Assembly (NCBI GenBank): GCA_033851845.1
Contig: JAWWOH010000119.1
Span: 28,384 to 92,383 of the forward strand
DNA: 64,000 bases
Direction of reading: 5' to 3'
Source of the DNA: RYN-124 sp033851845
Lineage (GTDB): Bacteria; Actinomycetota; Actinomycetes; Mycobacteriales; SCTD01
The position numbers were made by a program, and so were the translations under genes. Below the pieces are notes generated by a model. The model did no database searches. It saw nothing but the letters and a program-made list of their open reading frames with translations, and was not told the DNA's origin. Position 1 is the first letter of the stretch. Each line of letters begins with the position of its first letter. Shown here piece after piece: positions 37,299 to 44,490 of the stretch.

Positions 37299-38378
37299 GT
37301 GGAGTTCGAGCTGCAGCCGACCGGGACGCCGGTCGATGCCGAGACCCGGAGCGGGGTGCTGGCCAACCCGGCGTTCGGGCGGGTCTTCACCGACCACATG
37401 GTCAGCGCCCAGTGGACCCATGAGCGCGGCTGGTTCGACGCCCAGCTGACGGCGTACGCCCCGTTGACCGTCGACCCCGCCTCGGTGGTGCTGCACTACG
37501 CACAGGAGGTCTTCGAGGGGCTCAAGGCCTACCGGCAGCCCGACGGGGGCGTCGCCCTGTTCCGGCCGGAGCGCAACGCGGCCCGGATGGTGCGCTCGTG
37601 CCGGCGGCTGGCGCTGCCGCCGTTTCCGGAGAACGACTTCGTCGCCGCCTGCGAGCTGCTCGTGCGGCATGACCGCGACTGGGTGCCGGACGGCGAAGGC
37701 GCCTCGCTCTACCTGCGACCGTTCATGTTCGCCGACGAGGTCGGCCTCGGCGTACGACCGTCGGACTCGGCGCGCTTCCTGCTCATCGCATCACCGGCCG
37801 GCAACTACTTCCCCGGGCCGCTTCGCCCGGTGTCGCTCTGGCTGTCCCAGGAGTACGTCCGCGCCGCACCCGGTGGGACCGGCGCGGCCAAGACAGGCGG
37901 CAACTACGCGAGCTCGCTCGTGGCCCAGCAGGAGGCCATCGACAACGGCTGCGACCAAGTGGTGTTCCTCGACGCGGTCGAGCACCGCTGGCTCGAGGAG
38001 CTCGGTGGCATGAACGTCTTCCTCGTGCAGGACGACCTCACCCTGGTGACGCCGCCGCTCGGCGGCACCATCCTCGAAGGGGTGACCCGCGAGTCCGTCA
38101 TCACCCTCGCCCGTGAGCTCGGCTACACCGTCGAGGAGCGGCCCGTCGACGTCGACGAATGGCGCAAGGGCGCCGCCGATGGCTCCGTGGTCGAGGCCTT
38201 CGCCTGCGGCACCGCCGCCGTCATCACCCCGATCGGTGCGCTGCGCTGGCCCGGCGGCGAGGCAGTCGCCGGTGACGGCGCACCGGGCGCGGTCACGACG
38301 CAGCTGCGGACGGCGCTGATGGACATCCAGTACGGCCGACGCCCCGACACGCACGGCTGGCTCCGCCGCGTGGTCTGA
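37299..38378 (+). CDS. ilvE: Branched-chain amino acid aminotransferase
   Basis: 359-aa fold-type IV PLP enzyme that makes Val, Leu and Ile from their keto acids. The PLP lysine is Lys198 in TGAAKTGGNYASSL; LHYAQEVFEGLKAYR, YLRPFMFA, WLEELGGMN and FACGTAAVITPIG are family segments. A GTG at 37290 lies too close to GAGAGGGG, whereas the GTG at 37299 is eight bases after it and gives the typical N-terminus MEFELQPTGTPV, so 37299 is used. Follows leuAB and completes the BCAA pathway in this block. Confidence 0.95.
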   Translation: MEFELQPTGTPVDAETRSGVLANPAFGRVFTDHMVSAQWTHERGWFDAQLTAYAPLTVDPASVVLHYAQEVFEGLKAYRQPDGGVALFRPERNAARMVRSCRRLALPPFPENDFVAACELLVRHDRDWVPDGEGASLYLRPFMFADEVGLGVRPSDSARFLLIASPAGNYFPGPLRPVSLWLSQEYVRAAPGGTGAAKTGGNYASSLVAQQEAIDNGCDQVVFLDAVEHRWLEELGGMNVFLVQDDLTLVTPPLGGTILEGVTRESVITLARELGYTVEERPVDVDEWRKGAADGSVVEAFACGTAAVITPIGALRWPGGEAVAGDGAPGAVTTQLRTALMDIQYGRRPDTHGWLRRVV

Positions 38379-38400
38379 TCGGGTGCTGATTTGATCGGGT
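38376..38400 (+). promoter_or_regulatory. Tandem TGATCGGGT repeat upstream of CBS gene
   Basis: Two copies of TGATCGGGT (38376-38384 and 38392-38400), 16 bp apart, the first overlapping the ilvE stop. A TAGTGT hexamer at 38402-38407, a possible -10 element, follows directly. The pair may be a regulator binding site. Confidence 0.4.
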
Positions 38401-38431
38401 CTAGTGTCGGCAGCCGCGCAAAGGAGGCTGG

Positions 38432-38821
38432 ATGTTCGTCCGCGACGTGATGTCCCCGGCCGTCGTGACGGTCGGACCGACCCACACGATGCGTCAGGTG
38501 GCGCAGGTGATGGCGGCGCGCAAGGTCGGTGCCGCCGTGGTGCACGACCCGGACGCGGACGGACCGGGCATCCTGACCGAGCGCGACATGCTGGAGGCCA
38601 TTGCCGCGGGCCAGGACCCCGACACCGAGCCCGCGTCCTCCCACCTGACGCGGGAGGCGGTCGTCGCCGCGCCCGACTGGCCCCTGCTGCAGGCTGCCCA
38701 AACGATGCTCGCCGGTGGATTCCGCCACCTCGTCGTGTGCGAGGGCGACGAGGTGGTCGGCGTGCTGTCGGTCCGGGACGTGCTCCGGGCGTGGACCGAG
38801 CGCGGGGCGCCGAGCACGTAG
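38432..38821 (+). CDS. Two-CBS-domain protein
   Basis: 129-aa protein made of two CBS motifs (MFVRDVMSPAVVTVGPTHTM ... GILTERDML and VVAAPDWPLLQAAQTMLAGG ... GVLSVRDVL), a module that binds adenosine nucleotides or related ligands. No effector domain is attached, so it probably acts as a free sensor or regulates a partner. AAAGGAGG is an unusually strong ribosome-binding site, five bases before the ATG. It precedes the two esterases and ATP-grasp gene on the same strand and could regulate them, though a TAGGGT at its own stop suggests they also have their own promoter. Confidence 0.85.
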   Translation: MFVRDVMSPAVVTVGPTHTMRQVAQVMAARKVGAAVVHDPDADGPGILTERDMLEAIAAGQDPDTEPASSHLTREAVVAAPDWPLLQAAQTMLAGGFRHLVVCEGDEVVGVLSVRDVLRAWTERGAPST

Positions 38822-38833
38822 GGTCTCGGGTCG

Positions 38834-39880
38834 ATGCGCCCCACCGATGACGAGACGCTGACCTTCCGGATGCCCGATCCGGATCGCGCGCTGCGCGGGG
38901 TGAGACTGCAGCAGGACGTCCGGCTGCCAGGCGAGCTGCTCGACTTCGCGTACGCCGACGACGGCTGGGTCCTGACCGTTCCGCGGCCCGACGTCGACCG
39001 GATGGAGTACTCCTTCGAGCTGCAGCACCCCTACGGCAGCGACTGGGTCTGCGACCCCGGCAACCCGAAACGGGTCGGGGGTGCGTTCGGCGACAAGTCG
39101 GTTCTCGAGCTACCGGGGTACAGCGCACCCAAGTGGCTCGATGCGACGCCGCCGCGCGGCCAGAAGCGCCAGGAGTCGCTGCCGAGCCGTGGGCTGCCGC
39201 ACGACGTCCCCGCCATCATCTGGTCGGCGCACGCCAGCGACGACGGTGCATCGCTGCCGCTGCTCGTCGTACATGACGGCCCGGAGTACGACGCACTCGC
39301 CGACCTGACCCTCTTCCTTGACGCGATGGTCGACGACGGACGGTTGCCGCCGATGCGCGCTGCGCTGCTCGCGCCGGTCGACCGCAACGAGAGCTACGCC
39401 GCCTCGGCGCCGTACTCGCGGGCCCTTGCGCTGGGACTCATCCCGTCGCTGCACAAGCTGCTGCCCACGACGGTGACGCTCGGCATGGGGGCCAGCCTCG
39501 GCGGGCTGGCGATGCTGCACTGCCAGCGCGCCCACCCGGGGACGTTCGCGGGCCTGTACCTGCAGAGCAGCAGCTTCTTCCACCGGCTGCTCGACGAGCA
39601 GGAGAGCTCGTTCGGGCGCTTCCAGCGGGTCACGGCGTTCGTCGAGAGCGTGCTCCGGTCCGGGCCGGCGCGTGAGCCGGTGCCGGTCGTGATGACCTGC
39701 GGACTGATCGAGGAGAACGTCGAGAACAACCGGCTGATGACGCGGTCACTGGCAGCGCAGGGCTACGACACGCGCCTTGTCGAGAACCGGGACGTCCACA
39801 CCTACACGGGGTGGCGGGACACGTTCGACCCCAACCTCGTCGATCTCGTACGGCGGGTGCTTGACGGGCCAACCTCATGA
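38834..39880 (+). CDS. Enterochelin-esterase-like alpha/beta hydrolase
   Basis: 348-aa esterase of the Fes/IroE-like putative-esterase fold. An N-terminal beta-sandwich-like part (about 1-100) precedes the hydrolase core, with the aspartate-rich LLVVHDGPEYD, the nucleophile Ser221 in LGMGASLGGLAMLH, and a C-terminal NRDVHTYTGWRDTF segment that should hold the histidine. Not necessarily a siderophore esterase. TAGGGT lies nine bases before the ATG. Its stop overlaps the next esterase (ATGA), with an ATP-grasp gene further down: a three-gene unit. Confidence 0.82.
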   Translation: MRPTDDETLTFRMPDPDRALRGVRLQQDVRLPGELLDFAYADDGWVLTVPRPDVDRMEYSFELQHPYGSDWVCDPGNPKRVGGAFGDKSVLELPGYSAPKWLDATPPRGQKRQESLPSRGLPHDVPAIIWSAHASDDGASLPLLVVHDGPEYDALADLTLFLDAMVDDGRLPPMRAALLAPVDRNESYAASAPYSRALALGLIPSLHKLLPTTVTLGMGASLGGLAMLHCQRAHPGTFAGLYLQSSSFFHRLLDEQESSFGRFQRVTAFVESVLRSGPAREPVPVVMTCGLIEENVENNRLMTRSLAAQGYDTRLVENRDVHTYTGWRDTFDPNLVDLVRRVLDGPTS

Positions 39881-40617
39881 GGCGCGACGAAATCGAGCTG
39901 TGGTCGCCGGAGCTCGGCTGGTCCCCGCGCGTGATCGCCTACGGCTCGTGGGGCCGACCGGTCGTGGTCTTCCCGAGCAGCGGCGGGCACGCAGGCGACT
40001 ACGAGAGCAACGGCATGGTGAATGCCGTGCGCCCGCTCATCGACGAAGGCCGGGTGAAGCTGTACTGCCTCGACTCGTGGGATGGCGGCAGCTGGTACCG
40101 CGACGACCTGCAGCTCGAGGACCGCGCCCGGCTGCACGAGGCCTACGAGCGCTGGGTGGTGCACGGCGCGGTGCCCTTCATCGACGCCGACTGCGGCGGC
40201 CGACAGGAGATGGCCACGACGGGTTGCAGCTTCGGAGCGTTCCATGCCGTCAACATCGCGCTGCGCCGCGCCGACCTGTTCCCGCTCGCCATCGGGCTGT
40301 CCGGGGTCTACGACCTGAGCGGGATGGGCTGGGGCCACCGCGGTGACGCCTTCTACTTCAACAACCCGATGGATGCGGTGAGCGGCCTGCACGGCGACCA
40401 CCTCGCCTGGCTGCAGTCCCGCCTCTCGCTGCTGGTCGTCGCCGGACAGGGTAGGTGGGAGGACACGACCGGGGCCCTCGACAGCACCCGGGCCTTCGGC
40501 GGGCTGTGCGCGTCGAAGGGCCTGCGCGTGGAGACCGACATATGGGGGCACGACGTCGTCCATGACTGGCCCGCCTGGCGGACGCAGATCGCCCACCACC
40601 TGCCGCGCTTCGTCTAG
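39877..40617 (+). CDS. Esterase-family alpha/beta hydrolase
   Basis: 246-aa alpha/beta hydrolase distinct from its neighbour. VVFPSSGGHAGDYESNGM gives the oxyanion region, Ser118 in TGCSFGAFHAVNIAL is the nucleophile and the C-terminal GHDVVHDWPAWR segment holds a histidine. The KLYCLDSWDGGSWY stretch is a hallmark of this putative-esterase family. Starts inside the stop of the previous esterase and is followed after 18 bp by the ATP-grasp gene. Substrate unknown. Confidence 0.8.
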   Translation: MRRDEIELWSPELGWSPRVIAYGSWGRPVVVFPSSGGHAGDYESNGMVNAVRPLIDEGRVKLYCLDSWDGGSWYRDDLQLEDRARLHEAYERWVVHGAVPFIDADCGGRQEMATTGCSFGAFHAVNIALRRADLFPLAIGLSGVYDLSGMGWGHRGDAFYFNNPMDAVSGLHGDHLAWLQSRLSLLVVAGQGRWEDTTGALDSTRAFGGLCASKGLRVETDIWGHDVVHDWPAWRTQIAHHLPRFV

Positions 40618-40635
40618 AGACAGAAGGACAGGGCC

Positions 40636-41868
40636 ATGACCGAGACCAAGCATCTGCTGGGACTGCTGCTCGGCACGGAGGAGGACTGGCCGGGCGCGTT
40701 CGAGCAGCTCGTGCGTCGCCTCGACCCCGCCCTCGAAGTCGACGGGACGACGCATCGCTTCGACGTCGAGCGCATCACCATCGAGCCGTTCGACCTGCGC
40801 CAGCCCAGCCGCTACGACCTGGTCGTCGACCGGCTCGCCTACTGGTACTACGTCCCGCGCGAGTGGTTGAAGAAGGTCGCGCTGATGGACGACGTCTACC
40901 TGCTGAACAACCCTTTCACGTTCCAGTCGATGGAGAAGCACGCGGCCTACTGCGCGATGATCCGGCTCGGGCTCAAGGTGCCGGAGACCTGGCTGGTCCC
41001 GCACAAGCAGCCGCCGGACAACCCGCGCTTCCCCTACACCGCCGCGAAGTACAACCGGCTCTTCGACATCGCCGAGGTAGCCGAAAAGGTCGGCTACCCG
41101 CTCTACATGAAGCCGTACGACGGCGGCGCGTGGGTCGGCGTCACGCGCATCAAGGGGCCCGATGACCTGCGGCAGGCCTACGACGAGTCGGGCGAGCGAC
41201 TGATGCACCTCCAGGCGAGCGTGGAAGGGTTCGACGTGTTCGCGCGCTCGCTGTCGATCGGGGCCGAGACGATGGTGATGAAGTTCGCACCCGATCGTCC
41301 GATGCACGACCGCTACAGCGTCGACCACGGCTTCCTCGGGCCGGCAGTCGGCGAGGAGGTCGTGACGATCGGCAAGGTGGTCAATGCCTTCTTCAAGTGG
41401 GAGTTCAACTCCTGCGAGACGTTGATCCGCGGCGGTCAGGTCCATCCCATCGACTACGCCAACGCCTGTCCCGACGTGGCCATCACCTCGCTGCACTACT
41501 ACTTCCCCTGGGCGATGAGCGCGCTGGTGAAGTGGTCGATGTTCTGCACGGCGACGGGCCGCAAGCCGCGGCTCGACCTCGACACGGCCCGTTGGTACGA
41601 GATCGCGGACGGGGAGGCGTCGTACGACGAGAAGATCGCGGCGTACCGCAGGCTTGCCGACGAGTACTTCGAGCAGGACCGGTACGACGAGTTCGTGGCG
41701 AAGTCGCTCGGCGACTTCGACAGCATGGCGGTGGACTACTTCGGATCTTCGGACTTCGATCAGCTGCTGGTCGAGACCGTGCGATCGACGTTCCCACCCC
41801 ATGAGCACGAGCAGTTCATCGCCCACTACCGGGGGCTGCTGGCCGCCTGGGTGCGCGACCAGGGCTGA
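40636..41868 (+). CDS. ATP-grasp-family protein
   Basis: 410-aa protein with an ATP-grasp-like core: KVGYPLYMKPYDGGAWVGVT (about 152-171) is the ATP-binding lysine strand and glycine-rich loop, and a conserved Asn/Asp region follows in HPIDYANACPDVA. Such enzymes ligate a carboxylate to an amine or thiol through an acyl phosphate. Here the amine, acid and product are unknown. The N-terminal third (NNPFTFQSMEKHAAYCAMI) matches a RimK/glutathionylspermidine-like preATP fold only loosely. AGAAGGACAG precedes the ATG. It ends the esterase-esterase-ATP-grasp unit; the cimA leader promoter starts 9 bp after its stop. Confidence 0.75.
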   Translation: MTETKHLLGLLLGTEEDWPGAFEQLVRRLDPALEVDGTTHRFDVERITIEPFDLRQPSRYDLVVDRLAYWYYVPREWLKKVALMDDVYLLNNPFTFQSMEKHAAYCAMIRLGLKVPETWLVPHKQPPDNPRFPYTAAKYNRLFDIAEVAEKVGYPLYMKPYDGGAWVGVTRIKGPDDLRQAYDESGERLMHLQASVEGFDVFARSLSIGAETMVMKFAPDRPMHDRYSVDHGFLGPAVGEEVVTIGKVVNAFFKWEFNSCETLIRGGQVHPIDYANACPDVAITSLHYYFPWAMSALVKWSMFCTATGRKPRLDLDTARWYEIADGEASYDEKIAAYRRLADEYFEQDRYDEFVAKSLGDFDSMAVDYFGSSDFDQLLVETVRSTFPPHEHEQFIAHYRGLLAAWVRDQG

Positions 41869-41876
41869 CGTAGCGT

Positions 41877-41905
41877 TTGACGGTCCTGCCCAGGGCTGGC
41901 AGTCT
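41877..41905 (+). promoter_or_regulatory. Promoter of the ACT-cimA leader
   Basis: TTGACG (41877-41882), a 17-bp spacer and CAGTCT (41900-41905) lie seven bases before the ATG of the leader peptide. The design is the same as that of the ilvB leader promoter, again predicting a leaderless transcript. Confidence 0.72.
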
Positions 41906-41912
41906 GAATGCG

Positions 41913-41951
41913 ATGACCTTCGTCGTGATTATCGCCGGGCGCGCTGACTAG
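41913..41951 (+). CDS. ACT-cimA leader peptide
   Basis: Twelve-residue open frame encoding MTFVVIIAGRAD, with the run Val-Val-Ile-Ile (GTC GTG ATT ATC). It is followed by a perfect 10-bp hairpin and an intrinsic terminator and then by the ACT-cimA operon, so it should couple transcription to valine/isoleucine supply. Its stop TAG lies in the loop of the hairpin. Not visible to normal gene callers. Confidence 0.82.
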   Translation: MTFVVIIAGRAD

Positions 41952-42005
41952 CCCTTCGTCAGCGCGCAACCCTCCACGCCCGCCGGGCTGGGGGGTTTTG
42001 TGTTT
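41939..42005 (+). terminator. ACT-cimA attenuator: hairpin and intrinsic terminator
   Basis: First hairpin: GCGCGCTGAC (41939-41948) and GTCAGCGCGC (41958-41967), a perfect 10-bp stem with a 9-nt loop containing the leader stop. Second: AACCCTCCA-C-GCCC (41968-41981) pairs with GGGC-TGGGGGGTT (41985-41997) through a 3-nt loop with one bulge and one G-U pair, followed by TTGTGTTT. This is an intrinsic terminator 13-18 bp before the ACT gene start. Confidence 0.85.
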
Positions 42006-42017
42006 CCTGGAGCCCGC

Positions 42018-42266
42018 ATGGAGTCTTACCTGATGACCGTCGTCTGTCGCCCGTCCCTGCCTGCGCTCGCGCGGGTCGTGTCGACCCTGCACGCGCGGCG
42101 GGCCGAGGTCACGGCGCTTCGTTATGACGCCGGATCGCGGATCGCCGAGGTCGTGATCGACATCGAGGGTCACGATGGCGCTCGTCTGGCTGCCCAGCTC
42201 CGACGGGTGGTCGACGTGCTCACGGTCGACGCCGTGCGCCGCGTGGATGTGGCGGTTGCGTCATGA
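42018..42266 (+). CDS. Small ACT-domain (IlvM-like) regulatory protein
   Basis: 82-aa single ACT-type domain: MESYLMTVVCRPSLPALARV, then RRAEVTALRYDAG, VVIDIEGHDGARLAAQLRRV and VDVLTVDAVRRVDVAV, a beta-alpha-beta-beta-alpha-beta order like the small acetolactate synthase subunit IlvM. A catalytic IlvN already exists at 27.3 kb, so this second copy more likely serves CimA or another BCAA enzyme. The ATG at 42018 has GGAG five bases upstream. The stop overlaps cimA (ATGA). Effector amino acid inferred to be isoleucine or valine from the leader codons. Confidence 0.78.
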   Translation: MESYLMTVVCRPSLPALARVVSTLHARRAEVTALRYDAGSRIAEVVIDIEGHDGARLAAQLRRVVDVLTVDAVRRVDVAVAS

Positions 42267-43840
42267 CCGACTTGCCACCTGACTCGTTTCACGTCTATGA
42301 CACGACGCTGCGCGACGGGGCGCAGCGAGAAGGCATGTCGCTGTCGGTCAACGACAAGCTGGCCATCGCGCGTCACCTCGACGACCTGGGCGTGGGCTTC
42401 ATCGAGGGAGGCTGGCCGGGCGCCAACCCGAAGGACACGGAGTTCTTCCGGCGGGCCCGGAGCGAGCTGAAGCTGGGCACGGCGCAGCTGACCGCCTTCG
42501 GATCGACCCGCCGCCCGGGCGGCGACGTGGTGACGGACCTCGCGCCCTTGCGCGAGTCCGGCGCCGGCGTGGTCTGCATGGTCGCGAAGTCGGACGTGCG
42601 GCACGTGGAGCGAGCCCTACGCACGACGCGCGAGGAGAACCTCGCCATGATCCGCGACTCCGTCGCGCACCTGCGCGAAGAGGGGCAGCGGGTCTTCCTC
42701 GACGCGGAGCACTTCTTCGACGGGTACGTCGCGGATCCGGCGTACGCCGTCGAAGTCCTTCGTACGGCGGCAGAGGCGGGTGCCGACGTGGTCGTGCTGT
42801 GCGACACCAACGGCGGGATGCTGCCGCACCGGCTGGCCGAGATCGTGCACGAGGTGGTCGGCACCGGACTGCGGGTAGGCATCCACGCGCACAACGACGC
42901 CGCCTGTGCCGTCGCCAACTCGCTCGCGGCGGTGCACGCCGGTGCGACGCACGTGCAGGGCACGGCCAACGGCTACGGCGAGCGGTGCGGCAATGCCGAC
43001 CTGTTCAGCATCGTGGCAGCCCTCGAGGTCAAGGACGGTCGGGACGCTTTGCCGGCCGGGCGGTTGGTCGAGCTCGGCCGCGTGGCGCACGCCATCGCGG
43101 AGGTCGCCAACATCGCCCCCGACCCGCACCAGCCGTGGGTCGGGGCGAGCGCCTTCGCACACAAGGCGGGACTGCACGTCAGCGCCATCAAGGCCGACCC
43201 GGACCTCTACCAGCACACGGACCCGGCCGTGGTCGGCAACGACATGCGCCTGCTCGTCTCGGAGCTCGCCGGCCGGGCGACGATCGAGCTGAAGGGCCGC
43301 GCGATGGGCCTGGAGCCGGACCGCGACACCGTTGCGCGCGTCATCGAGCGGGTGAAGGACCTCGAGTCCGTCGGCTACTCCTTCGAGGCGGCGGAGGCGT
43401 CGTTCGAGCTGCTGCTGCGCGAGGAGATGGGGGAGCGGCCGCGCTACTTCGACCTGGAGTCCTGGCGCGTGATCGTCGAGCGTCGGGCTGACGGGGCGGT
43501 CGTGTCCGAGGCGACGGTGAAGCTGCATGCCAAGGGGGAGCGCATCGTCGCGACCGGTGAGGGCAACGGCCCCGTCAACGCGCTGGACAACGCGCTCCGG
43601 GGCGGCCTCGAACGGCTCTACCCGGGTCTCGCGTCGCTGGAGCTCGTGGATTACAAGGTCCGCATCGTCAGCGGCGCGCACGGCACCGACGCGGTGACCC
43701 GCGTGCTCGTCGAGACCTCGGACGGGACCCGCGAGTGGGACACGGTCGGTGTGCACGAGAACGTCATCGCCGCCTCGTGGCAGGCCCTCGACGACGCCTA
43801 CACGACCGGCTTGTTCCGTGAGGGTGTCGACAGCAGCTGA
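42263..43840 (+). CDS. cimA: (R)-citramalate synthase
   Basis: 525-aa member of the HMGL/LeuA superfamily. It condenses pyruvate with acetyl-CoA to citramalate, giving 2-ketobutyrate for isoleucine without threonine. The barrel shows YDTTLRDGAQREGM (13-26), the metal-binding IHAHNDAACA (His208, His210) and GTANGYGERCGNADL; the C-terminal LeuA dimer domain (EGNGPVNALDNALR) suggests feedback control. CimA rather than LeuA or HCS is favoured by the YDTTLRDG-AQ-EG-SLS N-terminus and the separate leuA in this window. It is under the Val/Ile leader. Confidence 0.9.
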   Translation: MTDLPPDSFHVYDTTLRDGAQREGMSLSVNDKLAIARHLDDLGVGFIEGGWPGANPKDTEFFRRARSELKLGTAQLTAFGSTRRPGGDVVTDLAPLRESGAGVVCMVAKSDVRHVERALRTTREENLAMIRDSVAHLREEGQRVFLDAEHFFDGYVADPAYAVEVLRTAAEAGADVVVLCDTNGGMLPHRLAEIVHEVVGTGLRVGIHAHNDAACAVANSLAAVHAGATHVQGTANGYGERCGNADLFSIVAALEVKDGRDALPAGRLVELGRVAHAIAEVANIAPDPHQPWVGASAFAHKAGLHVSAIKADPDLYQHTDPAVVGNDMRLLVSELAGRATIELKGRAMGLEPDRDTVARVIERVKDLESVGYSFEAAEASFELLLREEMGERPRYFDLESWRVIVERRADGAVVSEATVKLHAKGERIVATGEGNGPVNALDNALRGGLERLYPGLASLELVDYKVRIVSGAHGTDAVTRVLVETSDGTREWDTVGVHENVIAASWQALDDAYTTGLFREGVDSS

Positions 43841-43865
43841 CGCCCGGCCGGGAACGCCGTGAAGG

Positions 43866-44273
43866 TCAGACGACGACGAGCTCCAGCCGCGGGTCCAGCC
43901 GGCGCAGGTCATCAGGGTCACTCGTGACGACGCGGTGACCGCGCTGCATGGCCACGACGACGACACTGGCGTCCACGACGTCAGACGTGGCCGCGAGTGC
44001 ACACAGGCGACCGGCCAGGCGCGCCCCCGCGGCGTCCAACGGGACGATGTCACAGTGTCGGGTGCGAAGGAACTGCGCGAGGCGGGCTTGCCGCCGCCCG
44101 TAGCGCCAGACCTGGGCGACGACCGCAGCCGGAACCGCGGCTGCTGTCCCTCGAACCCGGGCCCGGTCGAGCAGCGCTGCCAGCTGACGGGAGCCGCGCT
44201 CGACCGCGATCAAGGCGCCAGCATCAAGGGTGATCCCCTTCTCCGTCAGAACCCGAGGGCGCGATCGGCCCAC
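43866..44273 (-). CDS. PIN-domain protein, VapC-like toxin
   Basis: 135-aa PIN-fold protein. Acidic residues expected at the RNase centre are seen in TLDAGALIAVERG (Asp), TSDVVDASVVVVAM (Asp) and VVTSDPDDLRRL (Asp); the usual glutamate of the second motif is replaced (PAAVVAQVWR). The GTG at 44273 was chosen because GGAGG lies seven bases upstream inside the antitoxin gene and no ATG/GTG/TTG exists closer to the fold. It overlaps the antitoxin 3' end by 28 bp. A toxic ribonuclease role is inferred. Confidence 0.82.
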   Translation of the reverse strand: MGRSRPRVLTEKGITLDAGALIAVERGSRQLAALLDRARVRGTAAAVPAAVVAQVWRYGRRQARLAQFLRTRHCDIVPLDAAGARLAGRLCALAATSDVVDASVVVVAMQRGHRVVTSDPDDLRRLDPRLELVVV

Positions 44274-44473
44274 GCGATCTCCTCCGCAGTGAGCGGACCG
44301 CCGGTCTCCGCCAGCCACTCGTCGATCCAGGTGTCGTCGTCGTTCACCGCGTGCGCGGCGAGTGCCGCTTCGACGTAGCCACTGACGCTCGCTGCCCGAC
44401 CGGCCTTGACCGCGCTCTTGGCTGCGCGCACCAGCTCGGCGGGCAGGCTCACCGCGATCTTCTCGCGTGTCAT
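44246..44473 (-). CDS. Ribbon-helix-helix antitoxin, VapB-like
   Basis: 75-aa antitoxin: MTREKIAVSLPAELVRAAKS is a ribbon-helix-helix DNA-binding N-terminus (beta strand IAVSL, helices 2 and 3), and the acidic C-terminal part (DDDTWIDEWLAETGGPLTAE) should wrap the toxin. TATGAT, a near-consensus -10, ends seven bases before the ATG at 44473, so a leaderless start is likely; ATGs at 44482 and 44485 are alternatives. GGTATGA occurs twice across the start region and may be the operator for autorepression. Confidence 0.82.
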   Translation of the reverse strand: MTREKIAVSLPAELVRAAKSAVKAGRAASVSGYVEAALAAHAVNDDDTWIDEWLAETGGPLTAEEIAWADRALGF

Positions 44474-44490
44474 ACCAAACATCATACCGC

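Noticed and set aside
39802..41826. 674-codon minus-strand open frame opposite the esterase and ATP-grasp genes
   Set aside because: Shadow; the plus-strand frames have folds, ribosome-binding sites and ATGA overlap.
43841..43865. CCCGGCCGGG palindrome after cimA as terminator
   Set aside because: Stem would leave no loop and no T-run; expected by chance at this G+C content.
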